Shown: positions 12,101-25,912 of the stretch, piece by piece | How positions within the stretch are numbered: the first letter of the stretch is position 1 | How the letters are laid out: each line of letters starts with the position of its first letter | NCBI GenBank assembly: GCA_023101885.1 | Contig: JALPQD010000406.1 | Span: 1,674,001-1,738,000, forward strand | Length of the DNA stretch: 64,000 bases | Reading direction: 5' to 3' | DNA from: Typhlomys cinereus | Taxonomy: Eukaryota > Chordata > Mammalia > Rodentia > Platacanthomyidae | Made by a program: the position numbers and the translations under genes | The notes under the pieces: generated by a model | Told to the model about the DNA's origin: nothing | Databases searched by the model: none | Seen by the model: the letters and a program-made list of their open reading frames with translations, nothing else

Positions 12101-15100
12101 CTGTTGTTCTCTAGCTTTGCATACCTGATTGAATGACTTTTATTCCAATATCTTATTTTTTAAATTAGAAATATAGGAAGCTCCATATATTCTTGCCTAC
12201 ACAATGCAACTCATTCATGTAATCAAACATTTGTATTCAAATAATTAAACAAAACATTGAGATTACACGCCATTTCTTGCTTCAGCCTGATATGTCTCAA
12301 CATCTCTTCTCAATTTCTATGAGGCAGACATATGTGTGCAGTGTCCCATATAAGAGTGGTTTTCTACTTTTGAAAGAGGATTTAATTATTGGTATAAAGT
12401 ACTAATGGTTATTCCTCATGAATGTGAAACAAGAGGATTCTAATTCATTTAAAAATAATTCTGATATTTACAAACATTGAAGACTGCAAAAGTTTGCAGG
12501 AGTCTTTCTTAATTATTACATGGCTTAGCATCAAATATTTTGCCTAAGAGGCAAATTTTATCAGTCTAACATGTTTTTTCATTAGAGTGATTACCCTTGG
12601 AAAATCATTATGTTGTGGAAACTTAAAGATGAATAGTAATAAATATAGATTATTTATATAATTTAGCATTTTCATGGTTTAAAAATATTTTCAAAGCTAT
12701 TACCTTATTTCATATCTTCAATATTTCTGTTTAAATGCACATCCACTTATTATAGTAACTTCATTGTGGACACAAGCATTTAGTTTTGCAACATACTGCC
12801 AAAGTCTACATTATAGATGTGTTCTTCACATGCCAAATATATGTTATATGTGTTACATATGGTAAAAATATAGTCTTTAAAAACTAATTTATCTTCTTAT
12901 GGAAGGCGAATAGATTTGTTAAACAGCCAATTTCAATTATAGCAAATATTTCATGGAATTAATTTTATAAAGAAAACAAATATATATTTTTCTAGTACAT
13001 AGGACCAGACATAATCATACCTTCTGTTTGCATTTCTAATTCTTTGATTTTGTTAAATTCCCTCGATGCGAACCTCATGTTTCCAGGGAAAACACCATTC
13101 TTAAAGGCCATGGCCAAAATAAACAAATAAATAAAGGACTTATACAGCCCTCTAGTGTTCTAAATGTTTAGACCCCCAACACAAAACATTCTGGTATGAC
13201 GGAATTCACCTTCCACTTTTCTCCTTCAATGTGGAGTCACTGCTGACCACACTACTGCTGACAACACATTTCATTTAAACTACAAAATTACAGCATAGGC
13301 AGTAAAATCACTTTTTTCTCACTTATATTGCTATGGAACAACTGCCGAGTGTGTGACAGCTAAGAAACTGCTTTCATATGGGGGGAAACTGTCTTAACAG
13401 ATATTTTAAAGTTTTTTTTAAAAGAAAAATAATGAAAAAAAATTGTGAATGGTTTGCTCTACTTCATACCTGGCCTTCAACAATAATTATTACTACTTCT
13501 TCCTACCTTCTCCTTTTCCTCATGATTTTCCATGCGCAGAGCCTACAGTTGTTTCTTAGAAATCATAAAACTTGTCATTGCTAAAAAAAATATTAACCTC
13601 AAAAATATATCTTTAGGTGTTGCCTTCCAAATCAAATTTTAATAGGCAGCTGCAGCCTGAGAGCACATAGCCTTCAAAATCTTGCCACTAAGGAAGATTC
13701 ACAAGCTGTCCCTGGTCTGCAGATGGAGCTGTGGACAAACAGTGCTCTCTGCTTGAGTAACAGTAAGCATGGATTTAAGTATCTTTCCTTCCTCTCTGCT
13801 TTATTTTTCTTTTGTGAAGGTTTATGCCTCAAGATACAGCCTAAGTATTATCTTTTCAATTAAAAGAAATCCATGCTTTGAAAATTAAACACAGCTAAGG
13901 AATTTGATGTGGTTTATCTTGGTCATAAAATTGGACCACATAAACCCACATAAATAAAAGCAGAAAGTAAAACAAGTAAAAGAGATTCAGGCACATAGAT
14001 GAATCACAATGTAAGGAATTCTGCACAGGAGCAAGTCCTGTTACTGCTTCTTCCTTCACAAACATGGCATAGCAAATCATTTAATATTTTGTATTGGAAA
14101 ATACCTTTTCACATATCATATCAAATAAGCCATCATCACAATAGAACAAGTAGGTGATGTTTACTTAAAAAACCCTCTAAAAATGATGTAAGTAGTTACA
14201 GAATTATCTAATCTTAAAGTTTATAAAAAAAGTTCTGACAATTCAGACAAGGGTTGAGATTTTTTTCGAGTTGAAAATGGCTTTAGTAACCATTCATCCA
14301 TTCACAAATACAGATTTAAATTATAGGAATATTTGTATATGCTTCCTATTAGAATACAAGAAAGACCTGCCCCTCATCCTGCTTGTGAGCTGCTGGTTGT
14401 TAAGTATACAGCAGACACACTGTGGACTTAAGAACAGAGAAGGCCTTAATAATAAAGGCTCTAACTGTAAGTGCTGGTGGCGTGTCAGCAAAGGCAATTT
14501 TAAAAGTCACCTAAGCTGAAGTTTTAAGGTCACCTAAGGGAGACTTCATCCTTTTTTTTCAAAAGTGGAAACTGAGTTGTCAAAATATTGCTGCTGATAT
14601 ATGTCAGAATAAGGGTCAGAAATGAGGTTTTCTGATTCTTTTCCTAGAATGCTTTCTACAACAAAATACATTTCTAGGGGAAGTATATATCCGGGTCTGC
14701 TTAGAATGAAATTAAAGACTCCCAGAGGATAGTCTAACTTGATCCTGGGGCGCAAGCATGACCACAGTCATCTACTAAATTTCATGAGCTATTTTGGGAA
14801 TTTCATGATTTTGGGCTTCTGACATAGTACAACACCCTTCACTTTTTTCAGTATTTTCTTGAGTTCTAAATAATAGTTTTTTCCTGCTTTTCAACCATTT
14901 TAGTGACATTGCCAGAATAACAGAACATTGAATTACAATACAGTTGTCTTCTTGAACTATGCTAATCAATAACACCTGGTCCAATGTATTGCAAAATAAC
15001 CTTCTTCATCTCTTCTGTTGATCAAGGGTTAAAAATAAAACACAATTTTACCAAATTTTTGCTGATTGTTTTCCCTTTTATATGATAAGCATTGGAATAA

Positions 15101-18100
15101 ATTTTAGCAGATATTTCTGCATCTGAGAATTGCTGTAATATCTGCCTTGATATCTCAGTAGAAAAATAAACTTAATCACTATAATCATCATTGGGAAAAT
15201 AGATCCACATATTTTACACTCATAAAAATTAGAATACTTTAGAGAACTTGAACAAGAGAAATAAAAAACACATTCGATATGAAAATGTGCTGAATGCATT
15301 AAAATACTAAAAATAAAATAATGATATGTTTTCAAGTTCCGTATTGTAATCATGTTATTTGAAATCATGGTGAGCAGTTTTATTTGTTACCTCCAATAGA
15401 TACTATGTTTATCTTCTTTTGTCAAAAGCATGTCATATTTCAAAATAAAAGTACATTCCTTCACAGTAGAGAATGGATCCCATGCCACTTTCTTCCATGT
15501 AGCATGGAGCAATTTTGTCAATTTTCAAATCACATTGTACTTTATAAATTTGAAAAAAATTGTGATCAAATGCCAGAGAAAACGTTTATATTATCATAAT
15601 TTATGCATTACTGAATAGCTAAAAATATTTAACTTTTCTGGTTTGGTTCATGTTTGGTTCTGGTTTCATGTTTGGTTTTAAAGACCTATGCAATTTCACT
15701 ATTTCTTTATTTAAAGTAAATTTCTCAATATGCCTCCCAGACTATAAACTATATAATCATGTTCACTCTAAAGTTGTTAATGTCCATAAAGTAAGAATAA
15801 AAGAGAAAAATAATCTTAGGTTTATTACCGTTTTGAAATATATTTCTTTATAATTTCTATAGAATCATTTTTTGTAAAACAGAAAGAAAACCCATTCTAT
15901 GAAACAGCTATTCATATATTTGTATCCATTTATGCTGATTCAAATTCACACAACTAATACTTTGTACCTTTAAATATGATATGTAGATATAATACATGTA
16001 TTTTTGGATTCTTGAAATATGGCTAAAATTTCATTTTATTATAAAATATGACAATTAGGGTATAGATATACTGGACAAATCTATGTAAAATATTTCATCA
16101 TGATAGAGTGGTATACACAGATGTGCTACTAGTCATCAGCATGACACTACAATACTGACCATCTAGACTGACTGATATTAAAAGGGAACCATTGTTTTTG
16201 GACAAGCGTGCACACACCAAGATAAGAAACACTGAGCAATTACCAATGTCAAAAGTACCCAATATGATAATTCAAGAAAGCAATCTGTTGGGATATACTT
16301 AAAATTTTGAGGACATTCCTGTTGCATTTGATATAAAGTTTGTTCAGATAGTGGAGACATAAACAACCCATATCTCATACTAAGCATGCATCTTGTTGTA
16401 ATGTACATCTCCTCGTCTGACTGGAGTTACATCACCTTTCTGCTTAAATCACAGCATCATCTATTTCCTTATCCTTAGAATGGTTTGAGACTGTCAATTC
16501 TTATTCAATTGTACATGGATTATAATTTTTCAAAATTTTTTATTTCTGCAAGTTTTTTTGTGTTGCTATCTAATGCAGATGGCAAAATTTAAATATCAAT
16601 TCTTATGGAACTCACAGATAGGAATAGGTTTTAGAATTGGGTAATAAGGGATGAAAACTGTATGAACACATTTGTAAATCTCTGAAAGAATATACATAAA
16701 TGAAAAACTAATTAAAAAGGATGTTGGCCAGCTATAAGTCATCCTGATATGAGCATAAATATTTGGTGATGAATTATTTCTCAAATTATTATAAATGAGA
16801 CTTCTATTTTTTAACTTTAAATTATCATGGTGTTTGGAGAGATTGCTCGTTATGTGAATTTCTCAATTGTATTTGTACTGAAATTATAGATTTGTAAAGC
16901 TGTTTTCAAATTAGTGGATGTAATTGTTTCAATAAGCTTTGCATTCTTCTAATTGTATATGAAATTGTCCAAACTATGTCATCCAACTACTGTATTTCTA
17001 CATAACAAAAGACAAACATGTCATAACATGGGTCTAATTAATTAATCCTTATATCAGTAACACTAAGTGGAAGGGGAAGTTAGGAAACTGACCTCGATTT
17101 GTAAGATATGTTTGTATTTTAAACAACGTGCACAATTTGAACATTTAGAAGAGTAAGTAGAACGCATTGACATCTTTTCGTTCACAAGTTACTTCACAAC
17201 AATGAGGTTAAAATTCATATGAAATTAAAAAGAAATGAAAGCTGACTTTGCAGGTGACACTTGACAGTCCTGCTAGTTAAGAGGTAGGGTATTCTCATCA
17301 GGATAATCCAGTTTGAGAAATTGGCTTAATGTCCTGTTATTTTCAAACCGCTATTATTCCATCACCTGAAAAATATTCTCTCAATGCAAAAAGACATCTA
17401 TGGGTGACATTGCAATTCAGAGTGGAAAAGCTCTGATCCGAATTTCTATAATAGATGGCTGCAATAAAATCTTGTATATATTATTTCAAGAAATGCATTA
17501 CCAAAAGCATAAACACCTTATTAATGGTGCCTATTCACAGCATTGGCCTAAGGGTTGGTCAGATAATCAACCTAGACTGAAATATCAGAAAACAACTGAG
17601 CATTTTCCCCGTGAGTTAATTTATAAGATCAGTTAAAGGAAAAACATTATCCTACAACTGAAGTTGCATTTACTCTTCAAGAGAGTATTTTGGCTTTTAT
17701 TGATTTCATCAGGGATGCCCTCAGGTACTGCCAGGCATTAGCATGGAGTGACTCTCACACAATGCGTCAATATATTAAAATATGGCCCACACATAAACAA
17801 TCATTGTGTAAATGTTTGCTTGGTACATGCTATCTAATAGTTTTAATCAAACATCCAAATTTTTCATTATAACAGGTTTTTGTGATTTGCTTTGGCTTGT
17901 GAAAATCTTTGGAAGTGTCAAGCATGTTACAGGAACTCAATATTTCTAAATTAAATATAAAGAACACTTCTTAAAGATTACACACATGACATTTATATAA
18001 ACATTTAACCATTGAAAGAAACCTTTTACAATCTAAGAAAGAAAGTGTGTTGGTTCTAGTTTATGTTACTGAATGTAGTTATTAAATTAAAAAATTTCAT

Positions 18101-18327
18101 CCATGTTTTCTAACGATGGAATTAATGTATCTGAGTCTAATGCCTATCTGCAATATCTTGCCAACTAGGATATTTTAAATAACTCTTGATGATTCCCATG
18201 TTGTAACTGTACCTCTGAGCACATGGGACACCATTGTGCTTCCTTGCTCACTAATTACTTTAGATGCAGTACCTAGATTTGAATTACATATTTTTATTAG
18301 CCAACTCCTCCTATGTTATATCAATAA
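12101..18327. other. Six kilobases of AT-rich DNA, no gene recognised
   Basis: The sequence is predominantly unique and AT-rich. Open frames reach at most 96 codons (15078-15368, minus) and look random. At 15650-15680 a motif TTCATGTTTGGTT is repeated imperfectly. The stretch 17380-17880 is more complex and less A/T-run-rich than its surroundings and could be conserved non-coding DNA. No mobile element is identified. Confidence 0.5.
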
Positions 18328-18332
18328 GGAAC

Positions 18333-18760
18333 TGTGATAGTTAATCCTGGGTGTCAACTTGACACACCTGGCATTAACTAAAATCAGCTGAGACCATTGA
18401 AGAGATTATCTGGATCAATACATTTACAATACAAAGACCAGCCCTTGATTCCATAGGAACTTCCCTAGATGTCATTGGAACCACCCAGTAATGGACCAGA
18501 TAAAAAGAACCATAGAATTGGAGACTAAAAAGAAAAGAGACTCTACAGGAATCCTCTAGTATTCAGTCATCACACACTAGTCTACTGGATGTCGGCCATG
18601 ACTTAGCTAACCTCCAGCGTCAGCCACCAGCCATGTCACCTCTGCCATGAATACCTGTTTCTCTCCTTTACAACTGTAAATTGAATAAATCTCCCTTTCT
18701 CCCTTAAGTTGTTTGACTTTGGATGCTCTATCACAGCAATAGTTAAGAGTAACTGTTACA
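18333..18760 (+). mobile_element. Solo LTR, ERVL/MaLR type, complete with 5-bp target duplication
   Basis: The element begins TGTGATAGTTA and ends TAACTGTTACA, giving TG...CA termini and an 11-bp imperfect terminal inverted repeat. The 5-bp sequence GGAAC flanks it on both sides (18328-18332 and 18761-18765). The lead GGGTGTCAACTTGACAC is typical of ERVL-related LTRs (MLT2/MT2 type). An AATAAA polyadenylation signal lies at 18684-18689, and an A/T-rich ATAAAAAG near 18499 could be a TATA-like box. There is no internal retroviral region, so this is a solo LTR left by recombination between two LTRs. Family naming is from memory of the motif, not a database match. Confidence 0.8.
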
Positions 18761-18765
18761 GGAAC

Positions 18766-21700
18766 ATTACAAGTAAGGCAGGAAGCAGAAGGTATTGTTT
18801 ACTGATTTTTTCTAAATACCTGCTCTGACAGTATTCTCATATATCAGTGCCCTCCAGACACACCCTTACTGCTAAGGATGGGGATGATGGAGCAGATCCT
18901 AAGTATATCATTTAAGTGATGGCACCTCACGGAGACTGTGGCAGTTTGTAACTCCGTTCTTGTTTACATTGGACTTCTATTTTTCCTATACATCATACAT
19001 CAAAAGATGTAGTATATGTCATAACTTTATCAGAGCTAATCAAGTTTGAATTGCCTCTCTATGGGATAGGACCTAGAAGCTCCTGGTTCATCAACAAAAG
19101 CCACATAAGCCAGAGCATCTCCTCAGTTCTAGGTCTGACAAACTCTTCTGGGCCACCAACTCAATGGATAACAACTTCACCCAGAAGTTACTATCCTCAC
19201 CACTGCCTCAATCAATCCCTTTTGTCATTTTTAAAATTTCCAGTCTTTCCGGCCCTGTATTATAAACACTGAGACCCAATGTAATTTCTGCCTTACTGAC
19301 TGGATCCTCCTGAATCTCATAAATTCTTCTTAACCTTAATTTCATGTACAATATTTTATGGGTTAGTTGATTATAATGATAAACAAAAGCAATGTGGATA
19401 TTTTCACATTTGTGACTGAATTTAAATGTGAAATATATGTTATTTAGTACTGTTTTGTTTATGAGGTGATTATATTTTGAATTACATTGAGATGGCAACC
19501 TTAATCCCTTTAACAAGTGGTTAAATAACATTCTGGATTATAACTTGAAGACAGATATCGGTGCTCAATACAAACTTTCCTTTGCATTATTGTGAACTAT
19601 AATTACATTTATCGTGAATCAGATAATATTAACATGAAGAACCACAAAAGATTTAGTTAGTTATCCAGCTTCAAAATTGAAAATTACATAAATTATATTT
19701 GGTGATTTAAAAGCAGAATATTATGTGCTCATTAAAATTCATTGATAGTCAGAGTAATGATACAAGTAGAATGTGAATCACATGGGCTTTGTAAAAATCA
19801 CTTTTTCTGAGACAATATAACAGAAGAACGGGAGGAAAAATTTAAGTTATAAACTTAAACACTGTTATAAACTAATATTTCTGTTATCATCAATGTACTC
19901 CTCTGATAATATTTTATTCTTTCTGAAAGGAAAGTAATGAAAATAATCATTTAAAGTGTTCTCCTCAATATTTTAAAGCTCTAATAAACTTATCTTTTAG
20001 AAATATTTTTAGTAATTTAAAAATATTTTAATCTTTAATTCTTCTTCATAGCCAATTTAATGGCATCTTTGAGACTTTAAAATTTACAATTTGAATTTAT
20101 GATTTCACAGATACTTTCTGAATTTTACTTCTAGATTAACTAAACAACATTATTTTTTTTCTCATGAATTAACTTATGAGAAGAAGTAATTTCTATTTCA
20201 AGATAAATTTGTAACTAATATGACAGAAAATAATCCTAGAATGACCAGCAAGTAAATGACTAATCATTAAAACACACATTTGTAGTTGACATGTCAGGAA
20301 CTAATGGACTGAATGGTCTAAATCTAAGAAAGTTATGGCTATACCTTCTTCAATAGAGCTTTTGAATGGGTCATTTCGAAACTTATTGTTGCAGATGTAA
20401 TGGAGTTAAATGACATTATCAGGAATAATCAGGGGAACTTTAAATCCAACTCCAATGGTACTTATAAAGACACATCGAGGAGAGAGGAGAGACTTCGAAG
20501 GTGGCTATAGGGATTGGTATGATGAAGCACTTAGAATTGCCAAGAATCTGAGACGCACAGAAGCATTTTCTTCCTAAATTTTACTTACAGAATGAAGCTT
20601 TTCATCATCGAGTTGTGAATTTGAAGCCCTTGTACTGCAGGAGTGTGATTTTTTGTTATTCAAACATCTGGACTATGAAAACTTCAAGAGGCATATATAG
20701 AAAACTAATAAAAATGGCTACTGCAATTTGAAAGTATTACACTCAGAAATCTCTCAAAACTATATAAAACATTTATCCATATCTTAAAATAATGTTAGTA
20801 ATGAGAGATTCCATTAGGCAGATAATTTTCTCTGAATAAACTTGCTGTATAATGTGTCTGTTATTATCTAAAAACAGAAAGATCCCAGAATTTTCTCTAT
20901 AACCATTACAGTAAAAATGTTAACTTAGAAACCTCAGCAATGTGCTCCCCCTATTGCAGTTTGGGAGGGTTGGGAGGCAGAACAGTTAGCATGCAGCTAG
21001 CATAGCAAGCCCCAGCACCTGTACTGCAGACACTAATCAAAGTGCTCCTTCATGGGGTGAAAGAATTGCTATTTGTAATGCAATAATTAGGCTGTGTAGA
21101 AAGGCCTGTAAAGTAAATCAATCTTGTCTGCTCTGGAGATCTGACTCCATTCTCTCTGCAGATTGTTAACATAATGAGACAGAAGTCGACAAGAGGTCTT
21201 GTGGAAAAGACTGGTGTCATTCCATTCTCTTCTTTCCTTCATTTTACGACACTTCTTAGAACATGATTGCAATTTAAACTAATATAAGCTATTGACAAAA
21301 ACGTGAATTTGAAGGTTTTCTCAGGTTATGGGAAGTATGAGGTGGAATGCAGTAACCATCCATAGCCTCTGCTCACAGTTTATGTGTGATTTTTACTGAA
21401 AGCTCTCAAAACGCCCTAAAAATTCCCAGTAAGTAATTACAGTTGAGGGAAAAACAGGAAGAACACTTGAAGGCCAGCTTGAAAATATTGGTTGATTAGT
21501 CTGAAGTTCAACAAAAGGAAACAAATTAAGTGTTCTTTATAAATCAGAATGAGACTTTCAAAAGCAAACTCACTTGTTTTGTCAAACGTGTTGAATTGAC
21601 AAAATGTGCTCTCCTATCTTAACAATAGAGCTGCCTTAACTACACCAAGAATCTCAGGCAGATGTATCAAAATGAATTGAAAATGCAAATAGTTCTCACA

Positions 21701-22098
21701 TATTAATAAGTAATTTTGCATCCTTTCTCATGCTTTGAAATCCTTTCTATAAAATTTAACACATAAATAAATGTATGCACATATATTTTAAATTTTTATT
21801 TACATAGCAAGTTAGAACCCTTTCAATACATATAATTAGCGTATATAAATTTTTCATACAAATCAGTTTTATAAGTTTGATGTTTTTGAAAAATTGGTGT
21901 ATACACTAAAGAAAGTAAAAAAAAAGAAGATTGTTATATTTTCTAACCTTCAAGAACATGAATCCTGCATTGGGAATCCTCATGCATTTTGTAAGAAGAG
22001 AGAATGTCACAAATGCCAGTTGGGTTCTTTTTGATAGATTCTGATGCATATTCTTTTTACTCAAATGTTTGCAGCAAGACTTCTATGAACCCTAGTGG
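18766..22098. other. AT-rich region, no gene recognised
   Basis: About 3.3 kb. Around 19050-19260 the sequence is more balanced in composition and has a 73-codon plus-strand frame without resemblance to a known protein. The block 20940-21290 is GC-richer with TAATTA-type sites. No transposon or RNA gene I can support. Confidence 0.45.
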
Positions 22099-22112
22099 AG
22101 ATATATATATAC

Positions 22113-22146
<34 letters not shown>
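22099..22146. repeat. (TA)n microsatellite
   Basis: GATATATATATACATATACA followed by uninterrupted TA repeats to about 22146. Confidence 0.95.
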
Positions 22147-22149
<3 letters not shown>

Positions 22150-23106
22150 AAAGCTGGATTGTTGTTGTTTCTTGTTACTGCTATTGTTTAGCTTTATGTC
22201 TTCTGTAAAGTCATAAGACAATTTCTTTGACGCTTGCAAGCTGAATTAATTTATTTAATATAATGAGTACTAATCATAAACAACATCATAAAATAACAGA
22301 CCAAAAGTTTATTGAACATTAGCTAACTCCTTACCATCATAAATATTTCTAATACAATACTGGTAATTTTCTTCCTTGTGATGATGGTTGCTAGCTCTCC
22401 TTCTCAGGGGGATAAATGAAGTCTGTCAAAATTATTTCCTTTCTCAAAGTCAACAAATGTTCAAGGTGCAATTCTGAAAAATGTGAAAACTAAAGAGCAT
22501 TTGAGTTTCACTGTTTCTTTAATTTAGGATGTTTTATTTTCAAATAGTAACAGGCAAAACTGGTACTTATATGAAATTTAAATACATATGGTTTAATTTT
22601 CATGAATTTGCAAAGGGGAAATATTAAAATTATGAGGCACTAAATATATTTAAATTTTAATTTTAGCATTTGACTTGTATAAATAAATACTTTTGAAAGA
22701 AGTCTTACAACACAAGCCTTTCAGAGCACATCTAAAAATCTGAAATGGAAAACATGAAATGGGAGTAAAAACTGTCGAAGATGTAATTGAAAATGTTTCC
22801 AATATGCAAGGGGAAGAAAAAAGATGAGAGGAAATTTTCTAGATAAGTCTTTTGAATATTTTCAAATCTAATATTGCCACCAATGTGATGAAATGACAAT
22901 AAATTATAATTTCTGAAAAATAAAATCTAAAAGGTAAATATGAATCGACCTTGCTGTGCATTTTTGTATACTGTTTTCAAAAGGTATTTGAAATTAACAA
23001 TGCAATTATTTATGGAATAGAAATTAAAATCAATCAATCATTTTACTACTAAAAACAATAGAAGTGTAAATTCCTTAGGAATTTGAAATTTAAGTTTACT
23101 ATTTTT
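22147..23106. other. AT-rich stretch, nothing recognised
   Basis: A/T-rich unique-looking sequence between a TA microsatellite and a young SINE. No frame above 61 codons. Confidence 0.5.
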
Positions 23107-23125
23107 GGATAATGTAGAGTTTTTT

Positions 23126-23396
23126 TTTTTTAATTTATTCAATTGTGCGTGTGTGTATGTGTGCATGTGTGTGTGTGTGTAGAACCATAGGGGAATTCGG
23201 GAACCACCATGGACCACCTCCACCTACTCCTTGTTTATTCTGTCCCAGGATTCACAGGCTCCGCCCTACCAGATCCAGAAACGCAGGCCGCCCCCCGCTT
23301 CCGCCTGACGTCTATACGTGGGGTCTGAGGATCCGAACTCAGGACCTTCCGCCTGCAAGGCAGAGGCTTAACCCCTGAGCCACCTCTCCAGCCTCC
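23126..23396 (-). mobile_element. Young tRNA-headed SINE, copy 3 (minus strand)
   Basis: Minus-strand copy of the local young SINE. On the plus strand it reads from the T-rich tail, through TTTATTCAATTGTGCGTGTG and a (TG)n stretch, to the head complement GCCACCTCTCCAGCC at about 23380-23394. A 19-bp direct repeat starting GGATAATGTAGAG flanks it (23107-23125 and 23397-23415). The body keeps most CpG sites (TATACGTGGGG, AGGCCGCCCCCCGC), pointing to a recent insertion. Confidence 0.92.
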
Positions 23397-23415
23397 GGAT
23401 AATGTAGAGTTTTTT

Positions 23416-25652
23416 ATCATTTTTAAATACCTACAATCTTACTTAATCCCTACATTTTAACCAATATCTTTCATCTAGGAATTTCCCTTACGTCTAATTA
23501 ACTTATACAGTAATACCAAAAATAGCTCGTTAAGAATGCCTCTAAAACAATAATGGATTATATCTCTTGCCTCACAAGATTAACTGTGTAGACAGTCAGG
23601 ATTTTTAATAATTGACCTAATAAACAATAATAATGATAAGGATTGAATGTGTGTTTAAGTCTTCATAATTTAATGTTTAATTTTCTCTTGTGACTCACCT
23701 CTGAAAGCAGACTTTAGGCAGGATTAAGATAGCATCTATTGGCTCAATATTGTTTTTAGCTACTCCATGGATATATGAATTAATCATAACTAAGAAAATA
23801 CTTTACTTAAACATTTTTCTGTGTCCATCTATTCTCATTATTCATACTAATTTGGACCCTAGGAAATAAAAATGATTAAACTAAATACATCTTCCCTGAT
23901 TATTCTTTATTTCAACAAAAGTGTACAAAATAAACATTATTGTTGATTGGATGTTATGCTGGAAAGTAAAAACAATGTTTTCAATGATTTGTATTTGTAT
24001 GTTGAAACATATAGTTCTTATAAAGAAACAAAAGTGAATAGAAAAAGGCCTAGTTAAACAAACAAGCCTGTTCATGAAATGAAATTCAACATTCTTAATT
24101 ATTAATGAATGTTATCATAAATTTAGGAAAAATATAGTTTCAATTTTGTAACATTCCTTCCCTTTAGCTAATGCAGAAATCAATGGCATATATGTGACAG
24201 GCATTTTGGTTGCCTGAGGCTAAGCTGATATAAACTATAAGACAAGATATTTCTTTAGGCTGTTTTCTTTCTGGAACATTTCTGCCTTACAGAAATCATC
24301 CATGTTTTATTAAGAAACGAAATAAAAGCAGATTTAGTAGGATTTATTCATTCCTAAATGTAAAGCGAAAAAAAAAATGATAGAAAAAGCCAGCCTTTGG
24401 CACTTGAAAACTAAAGTACTTGTGAAAGAGTTCATAAAACAGGGAAATGAGGAAGATGTCCAATTCATTTATAAATTATAGGAAATTATTATAGTATAAC
24501 AAGGCAGAATGATAGCAATGCAAATGATGTCATGAAAAAAATTAACTGAAAAGTGTAACTAGGAGTTAGGGGAAAAATTACCTCACATTTCCATTATGAG
24601 AGATAGGCTGTATGGAAACATGTCTGGGTAAACAATACTTTTGACACTTATTTAAAAAATTCAAGTAGAATACATCAACTTTGCTCACATTTTTTCTATT
24701 TAGAATAGAATATATTTCCTTCATTTGGTTAAATATCACATTGAAACTGAAATGTTCATAACACCAAAATAATATTTCTAATGCTAAGTACAATATAATT
24801 TGCAGTTTATACCAATATACTTACAGAATATTAAATTATATAGAATATCAGTTCAATTTATGAATGCCTATATAATATTAATTTTAACATTCCATAATAT
24901 CTTGTTTTATAGCATATATACCTTTTCCATAATCAACTGAAGTGTTATATCAAAGGTGTTTATTAAAGTTTAAATTTATAGTAATAGGTCCTATTATAAA
25001 TCTTTTATGTAAGACATACCACTATTTTTATTATGTACAAAATTAAGTAAGATTTCTTAAGTTAATTTTTCATTATACAGTATTGTCCACAGTGCTTCTG
25101 CATGCCAGTAAATGTTTTTCTGAGATGAAGAGCAAAAGCAGTATATGTAGCACATAAACTGTAGCTATTGTAAAAGTGCTTATGGGTGACCTGGGAAAGG
25201 CTGTTCCCTGTTCTGGCATTGATCAAATTTGGAGACTAACATGTTTTGTTAAACTCAACTGTATGTTGATTCAACATGTTCCTGCAATTGTTGACTTCCT
25301 CCTAAATTACACTGTCAGCTGGAAGAAAACAGTAAGTAGCTCAATCCCCCATCACACCTAAATAAGGTTCACTCCATCTATTTTTGTAAGACAAGTACCT
25401 GGGAATTGATGTAACGTATGGCATTTTCCATAAACAAATTCATGCTTGTTCTTTATTACAAAACTTTGCAAGCAAACAAACCTCTTGCCATTTGTACAAT
25501 ATATCACAGTATGAAAAAAATTGTCTAAAGTATCATGTTAACCTCTCTCAACACTTGTATAAATACAAAATTACAAGAGATTCTTACAATACATAAAATG
25601 AAAGTATAAACCTAGATGATAACTTAAAACAGATGAGGATTTAATGTAAATA
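23416..25652. other. AT-rich region, no gene recognised
   Basis: No known repeat or coding frame. The segment 24160-24310 has less simple sequence than its neighbours but no interpretable feature. Longest frames are 64-71 codons and look random. Confidence 0.5.
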
Positions 25653-25912
25653 TCAGGCTGGATAAATTTCTCAGAGCAAAAGGATGTGAGTTTAGATCTT
25701 ATGTAAAATGCCAGGCGTATATGGTGGTGGCCTTCTATTCTGACCCTGGAGACGGGACCTGAGAAACCCTAGAGCAAAACAAGGTGAAAATGCAATTGAG
25801 GATGATTAACAATGTCATCTTCACAGACACAGATAGTCAAACGTCCTCTTCTGCAAACACACATGCATGCGCATGCACACATACACACACATGCACACAC
25901 ACACTCAATAAG
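25653..25912 (+). mobile_element. B4-like SINE
   Basis: The head CAGGCTGGATAAATTTCTCAG with GATGTGAGTTTAGATCTTATG is a decayed tRNA-like start. AAATGCCAGGCGTATATGGTGG and CTTCTATTCTGACCCTGGAG are the B1-like middle, CCTGAGAAACCCTAGAGCAAA the 'gagaccctgtctcaaa' segment, and a CA-rich tail (25857-25912) closes it. The order matches B4 on the plus strand. Confidence 0.65.
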
